From NCBI RefSeq assembly GCF_900142175.1, contig NZ_FQZX01000001.1:1736001-1800000 (forward strand): 64,000 nt of DNA. The letters run 5' to 3'. A program made the position numbers and the translations under genes. How positions within the stretch are numbered: position 1 is the first letter of the stretch; every line of letters begins with the position of its first letter. The stretch is from Maribacter aquivivus. Its GTDB lineage: Bacteria; Bacteroidota; Bacteroidia; Flavobacteriales; Flavobacteriaceae. The notes under the pieces are model-generated. The model had not been told where the DNA came from. It searched no databases and worked only from the letters and a program-made list of their open reading frames with translations. This document shows positions 60,561-64,000 of the stretch, in pieces.

Positions 60561-61196
60561 TTAATTTCTGTCGTACTTATAATACATCAATGCGCCATAT
60601 AGAATATGGCAAACGCCAAACCCTAAAGCCCAAAAATACAATCCATATCCTATAAATTGAGTGCTAACCAATCCTATTCCAATAAAAGCTAAACCCATAT
60701 ATCTAACATCACCCATGGTATACTTGCTTGCATTTACACAAGCCAGACCATAAAAAATGAGTGTTGCAGGTGCCACTAGACCAGCTATACCTTGTTGCAT
60801 AAGTACTAAACAAAAAAGTCCGCCAACTATTAACGGAATAGCGAAATTGAACACTAATCTTTTGCTGGTGCTGTCCCAAATTTTCTCTCCACTTTTTTTA
60901 GACTTCTTCAAGGTCATAATAAAACCGGTAATTACTGCTGCCACCAAAACGGCAATAGCAATTAAAGTTAGGTCGCTAACAGTTTCTGAACCCCAAAGTG
61001 ACGAAGACCTACCTGAAAAATTTTCATAATTGGCAGCTGAGGTGTCTTTTAGCTTAACATAAGTAAAGCCAGCCCCAATTAATGCGTATATACCGGCGAG
61101 TACTCCAGAGAGTCCGCTTAATGAAATAAACCGTGAAGAACGATTCATTAAATTCTTGATTTCGGTAATATCGTTTAGATACTTATTTGTCTCCAT
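60561..61196 (-). CDS. Polytopic membrane protein, first gene of the palindrome operon
   Basis: A 211-aa protein with about six predicted membrane helices; the first spans residues about 20-40 (RFISLSGLSGVLAGIYALIG) and later ones run through LIAIAVLVAAVITGFIMTL and FNFAIPLIVGGLFCLVLMQ. The N-terminal 18 residues are charged. No family name is secure. It is followed 20 nt later by the winged-helix gene. Co-transcription of a membrane protein with its small repressor is a common design. ATG 61196 is 8 nt from the upstream palindrome. Confidence 0.78.
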   Translation of the reverse strand: METNKYLNDITEIKNLMNRSSRFISLSGLSGVLAGIYALIGAGFTYVKLKDTSAANYENFSGRSSSLWGSETVSDLTLIAIAVLVAAVITGFIMTLKKSKKSGEKIWDSTSKRLVFNFAIPLIVGGLFCLVLMQQGIAGLVAPATLIFYGLACVNASKYTMGDVRYMGLAFIGIGLVSTQFIGYGLYFWALGFGVCHILYGALMYYKYDRN

Positions 61197-61203
61197 ATTA
61201 AAG

Positions 61204-61245
61204 TACTTTGAAATACAAAGTTAAATTAAATATTTGATTATTCAA
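61204..61245 (-). promoter_or_regulatory. Operator-promoter of the membrane/regulator operon
   Basis: The palindrome TACTTTGAAATACAAAGTT (61204-61222) differs from the other copy in 2 of 19 bases. Its distal half overlaps a minus-strand -7 box TAACTTTG (61216-61223). TTG at 61245-61243 is exactly 19 nt from that box. A bound regulator would therefore block the promoter. Confidence 0.7.
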
Positions 61246-61535
61246 CAAAACTGAAGTAAAAAAAGTTAGCGAAGATGCTTTAATGCGAGCTAAGAAAGAG
61301 GAAGGTGACTAAGTTTTATTGCGTATTAATTCCTTTTAAACTTAATGTCTAAAGGAGGTTTGCTGTTTTGGACAGAACTATTGTAATAAAAATTCTATGG
61401 AGAATATATATGTGCACATCAACTATAAAAACGGGCAATAACATCAGAAATCTTCGCTGAATTTCCATCAGTAATTTATATAAAAACGGACTTTAAGTCA
61501 AAAAATAGAGTAAGTGTATAGCCTTTTTAAAGCGC
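61246..61535. other. Gene-free spacer
   Basis: Almost 300 bases between the divergent-facing upstream end of the membrane operon and the 3' end of the phospholipase gene. I see no ORF with coding features, no tRNA and no clear terminator; a TAAAGGAGG sequence at about 61350 is not followed by a usable start. Confidence 0.55.
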
Positions 61536-62441
61536 TTAATTAATCAAAGAAACACCAATTCCAATTGTGGTTTGTCGGTGGTTGTAATCAATGAGCGTTT
61601 CGCCGTAACCGTCAAATAATTGAAAATGACCGTTGAAGTTTTCGAAAATTGGGAAAGACCAATTGAGTTGTAAACTCCCGCGACTTTTATCTCCCAAATT
61701 CAAAGAATGCCTTGCAATGGCTCTAAAACGCTGTCTACCCCAGTCATACGTAATATCAGCTTCACCACGCCCTATATAATCAGATATATTCTCGTTATCA
61801 TCAATCTTGCTCCCTATACGAATCCATGGTTTTAGCATTACCTGCCAGTTTCCTTTTTCGAATGCAGCATGAAAAGCAATACGGTTCCAGCTTCTAGAAA
61901 TTGGGTCTGACTGTCCGTTAGATTCATGAATTATGGCGGCTCCGATTATTTTAGTCTCAAACCCCAAAATTGGAAACTTAACGGGAAAATTTGCGATGAT
62001 TTCAGGTTGATAGTTCAATTCTCGAAATGGTCTTGAACGCTCTGTATTATAAATTTGCCAATAGGCGGTCTGCGAATAGCCCATCCATAAATCCATACGA
62101 CCATCGAACATGCCGTGAAAAATTTTGGTTTTTAGACTGATTTGAAATTTTGACTCCACAGCGTTTAAACTACTAGGTTCATCTAAAACTTTATCTGAAT
62201 TTTCTGCCTGTGGAAATTCATTGGGGTTGGTAGAAAATTTTGCGGCAGTTATGTATATGGGTTTATACGAAGTAAGAATGAATGTACCGCGTTGGTGGTC
62301 ATCATCTAGTTCCCATAATTCGCTTAAGCTTTTACTATTGTTGAAATACCAATTATGGTCATGGTCTTCTTGAGCAACACCGATATAATATGTACCTGTT
62401 ATAAAAGCAATTAGTAGAACTATAGTTGTGTTTTTAAGCAT
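61536..62441 (-). CDS. Outer membrane phospholipase A (OMPLA-like)
   Basis: A 301-aa beta-barrel enzyme with a signal peptide (TTIVLLIAFITGTYYIGVAQ). The OMPLA active-site motif is clear: IIHESNGQSDPISRSWNRIA, containing the catalytic His and Ser of the family. The barrel strands alternate, and the protein ends in aromatic and hydrophobic residues (TTIGIGVSLIN). It hydrolyses phospholipids that reach the outer leaflet of the outer membrane. Length and order match OMPLA. Its promoter box TAATTTTG lies at 62461-62468. Confidence 0.9.
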   Translation of the reverse strand: MLKNTTIVLLIAFITGTYYIGVAQEDHDHNWYFNNSKSLSELWELDDDHQRGTFILTSYKPIYITAAKFSTNPNEFPQAENSDKVLDEPSSLNAVESKFQISLKTKIFHGMFDGRMDLWMGYSQTAYWQIYNTERSRPFRELNYQPEIIANFPVKFPILGFETKIIGAAIIHESNGQSDPISRSWNRIAFHAAFEKGNWQVMLKPWIRIGSKIDDNENISDYIGRGEADITYDWGRQRFRAIARHSLNLGDKSRGSLQLNWSFPIFENFNGHFQLFDGYGETLIDYNHRQTTIGIGVSLIN

Positions 62442-62460
62442 TGATGAATTTTAAGAGTGT

Positions 62461-62468
62461 CAAAATTA
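62461..62468 (-). promoter_or_regulatory. Predicted -7 element of the phospholipase gene
   Basis: TAATTTTG on the minus strand (CAAAATTA on the plus strand) is a TAnnTTTG match, 19 nt before the ATG at 62441. Confidence 0.5.
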
Positions 62469-62529
62469 TATATTTGAATGCGTATTTGTAAATGAATTCG
62501 TATTTTAAATTAACACAATCAAATTGATT

Positions 62530-62907
62530 ATGAAACCAGCAGAGGATTATATTTTCAATCAACCTGAACCGTACAGAGGAATTTTAATGCATTTGCAAAT
62601 GATGATTGAAACGACTTTGCCTGAGGTTGAACTGAAATTTAAATGGAATATACCTTGCTTTTATATCGGTAAATCGCCTATTTGTTATTTGAATGCATCG
62701 CACAAAAAGCAATTTGTAGATATTGCTTTTTGGAACTCTGCACATCTTACAAAACATTTGAACGTACTAATTTCTGAAAACAGAAAAGTAGTACGTTCAT
62801 TGCGTTATAGTACCCTTGAAGATATTGATAACGATATTCTTATTGATGTTTTACAAGATGCTTATTCTGTTCGTAAAAATGGGTTTTATAAGCGAAAAGA
62901 CTTATAA
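62530..62907 (+). CDS. DUF1801 family protein
   Basis: A 125-aa protein of the YdhG/DUF1801 fold. Family features are the N-terminal MKPAEDYIFNQPEPYRGIL, EVELKFKWNIPCFYIGKSPI, the central CYLNASHKKQFVDIAFWN and the C-terminal VRSLRYSTLEDIDNDIL. It is related to iron-chaperone-like frataxin-fold proteins, but its function is not known. ATG 62530 is chosen; a TTG at 62524 lies two codons earlier. It is divergent from the phospholipase and convergent with kdsA. Confidence 0.87.
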   Translation: MKPAEDYIFNQPEPYRGILMHLQMMIETTLPEVELKFKWNIPCFYIGKSPICYLNASHKKQFVDIAFWNSAHLTKHLNVLISENRKVVRSLRYSTLEDIDNDILIDVLQDAYSVRKNGFYKRKDL

Positions 62908-62908
62908 A

Positions 62909-63727
62909 TTAAAACTGATTAACAACTGCTCTTAACGCCACTAAATCTGTCAATAGTTTTTTCATTAATCCTAAATCTAGCATATTGGCACCGTCGCTTT
63001 TTGCGTTGGCACAATCAAAATGTGTTTCAATAAAGAGTCCGTCAACACCTGCTGCAACACCTGCACGTGCCATTGTGCCTATTAAAGCTGGTCTACCACC
63101 TGTAACACCAGAAGTTTGATTTGGTTGTTGTAACGAATGTGTAACATCTAAAACTACAGGTGCAAATTGTTTCATAGTTGGTACACCTCTAAAATCTACG
63201 ATCATATCTTGGTAGCCGAACATGGTACCACGATCGGTAATAATTGCTTGTTGGTTTCCGGTCTCTGTAACTTTATTAACGGCATGCTTCATACTCTCAG
63301 GACTCATAAATTGTCCTTTCTTGATGTTTACCGTTTTTCCTGTTTGTGCAGCGGCAACAACTAAATCTGTTTGGCGTGCTAAAAATGCAGGTATTTGAAG
63401 TACATCTACATATTCTGCAGCCATGACGGCATCTTGCTCAGTATGTATATCGGTAACCGTTGGTACTTTAAATGTTTCAGAAACTTTTCGAAGAATCTTC
63501 AATGCTTTTTCATCTCCTATACCTGTAAATGAATCTAAACGACTACGATTTGCTTTCTTGAAACTTCCTTTAAATACATAAGGTATTTTAAGCTCATCGG
63601 TTATGGTAATAATATGCTCTGCAATGCGCATTGCCATGTCTTCACCTTCAATGGCGCAGGGTCCAGATAGAAGGAAAAAGTTATTACTGTCGGTATGTTT
63701 TATTTGTGGTATTAGAGATAGGTTCAT
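62909..63727 (-). CDS. kdsA: 2-dehydro-3-deoxyphosphooctonate aldolase (KDO-8-phosphate synthase)
   Basis: Condenses phosphoenolpyruvate and arabinose-5-phosphate to KDO-8-phosphate for lipopolysaccharide. The 272-aa protein carries FFLLSGPCAIEGEDMAMRI, PYVFKGSFKKANRSRLDSF, VLQIPAFLARQTDLVVAAA, the catalytic region VNIKKGQFMSPESM, and DVTHSLQQPNQTSGVTGGRP. I use ATG 63727; the longest frame starts with a TTG (63748) that lies inside the promoter's TATCTTTG box. No other KDO genes are in the window. Confidence 0.96.
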   Translation of the reverse strand: MNLSLIPQIKHTDSNNFFLLSGPCAIEGEDMAMRIAEHIITITDELKIPYVFKGSFKKANRSRLDSFTGIGDEKALKILRKVSETFKVPTVTDIHTEQDAVMAAEYVDVLQIPAFLARQTDLVVAAAQTGKTVNIKKGQFMSPESMKHAVNKVTETGNQQAIITDRGTMFGYQDMIVDFRGVPTMKQFAPVVLDVTHSLQQPNQTSGVTGGRPALIGTMARAGVAAGVDGLFIETHFDCANAKSDGANMLDLGLMKKLLTDLVALRAVVNQF

Positions 63728-63745
63728 TCGTCGAATATTTTTAAT

Positions 63746-63753
63746 CAAAGATA
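63746..63753 (-). promoter_or_regulatory. Predicted -7 element of kdsA
   Basis: TATCTTTG on the minus strand is an exact TAnnTTTG match, 18 nt upstream of the ATG at 63727. It shows that the longer frame (start 63748) is not used. Confidence 0.55.
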
Positions 63754-63810
63754 CTATTTTAAGAAGCTTACTGTTCTATTAAGATAAGATTGTCGAAACC
63801 CCAAATCGAA

Positions 63811-64000
63811 ATGAAAATCAAACAGTTTCTAATTATACTATTGCTTGTATTTTTTACTGGCAATGCCCATGCTCAATTTGGTAAAAATTGTGAGCTGAGG
63901 CAGGTAAAGATTAACCTTATTAATCCTGGTATAGAATACGAAATGGCATTGGGCACGAATACAACCCTTGATATAAAAGCGGGAATTCAAGTTGCTTTAG
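63811..64000 (+). CDS. Secreted or envelope protein (3' partial)
   Basis: An ORF that runs off the window, so only the first 63 residues are visible. It begins MKIKQFLIILLLVFFTGN followed by AHAQFGK, a standard signal peptide with an AHAQ cleavage site. The visible mature start has short alternating strands (EYEMALGTNTTLDIKAGIQV), which would suit an outer-membrane beta-barrel or a small exported protein. Family not recognisable from this length. It is divergent from kdsA. Confidence 0.6.
   Translation, partial: MKIKQFLIILLLVFFTGNAHAQFGKNCELRQVKINLINPGIEYEMALGTNTTLDIKAGIQVAL

Overview
The window looks like a chromosomal segment of a marine-type member of the Flavobacteriaceae (Bacteroidota). 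The evidence is low GC with A/T-rich intergenic DNA, Bacteroidota promoter elements (TAnnTTTG-type -7 boxes), a zinc-free L36 protein, a tmRNA tag reading GENNYALAA, an ECF sigma/FecR/STN-TonB receptor module, many short lipoproteins, and the order rplQ-carA-eno-glgA-like-gltA. A Maribacter/Zobellia-like genus is a guess from general gene content. No prophage, insertion sequence, rRNA operon or CRISPR array was seen.

Layout: 1-4750 is the 3' end of the spc/alpha ribosomal operon (secY, infA, rpmJ, rpsM, rpsK, rpsD, rpoA, rplQ). 4845-12403 is central metabolism: carA, eno, a GT5 glycogen-synthase-like gene, gltA, and two guanidino-group hydrolases (DDAH-like and CtlX). 12523-15813 is a molybdenum hydroxylase module of dihaem cytochrome, 2Fe-2S subunit and Mo subunit. 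A minus-strand SDR/DUF1648 operon and argS follow. 20095-26041 is a cell-surface signalling cluster: TonB receptor, FecR and ECF sigma on the minus strand, with a divergent 590-aa acidic repeat lipoprotein. ffh-folD, an esterase, an aldo/keto reductase, a PheC-like periplasmic protein, a HerA-like ATPase, queE, a metallopeptidase, a methyltransferase, a cysteine-cluster protein and a DTW protein run to 39635. Two unusual plus-strand genes follow (MerR-like/HEPN-like protein and EEP nuclease), then a sterol desaturase-like enzyme, namZ, a LolC/FtsX-type permease, an M20 peptidase, a YedK-type protein, a SulP transporter, an MBL-rhodanese protein and an exonuclease/GIY-YIG fusion.

52898-56120 is gene-poor. 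It holds two small genes, a single-domain response regulator, a possible small RNA and ssrA (tmRNA), whose 3' flank appears partly duplicated. 57517-61196 is a minus-strand membrane-protein operon with a winged-helix regulator, a Coq4-like protein and an unannotated 36-codon ORF. Two near-identical 19-nt palindromes lie just upstream of two of its genes and are probable operators. The window closes with an OMPLA-type phospholipase, a DUF1801 protein, kdsA and the start of a secreted protein.

The best candidates for undescribed biology are the sigma/FecR/receptor/acidic-lipoprotein cluster, the palindrome-controlled Coq4/membrane operon, and the MerR-HEPN/EEP pair. Several genes have a promoter -7 box only 3-4 nt before the start codon, which suggests leaderless mRNAs. 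Functions are assigned from recalled family motifs; no database search was possible.
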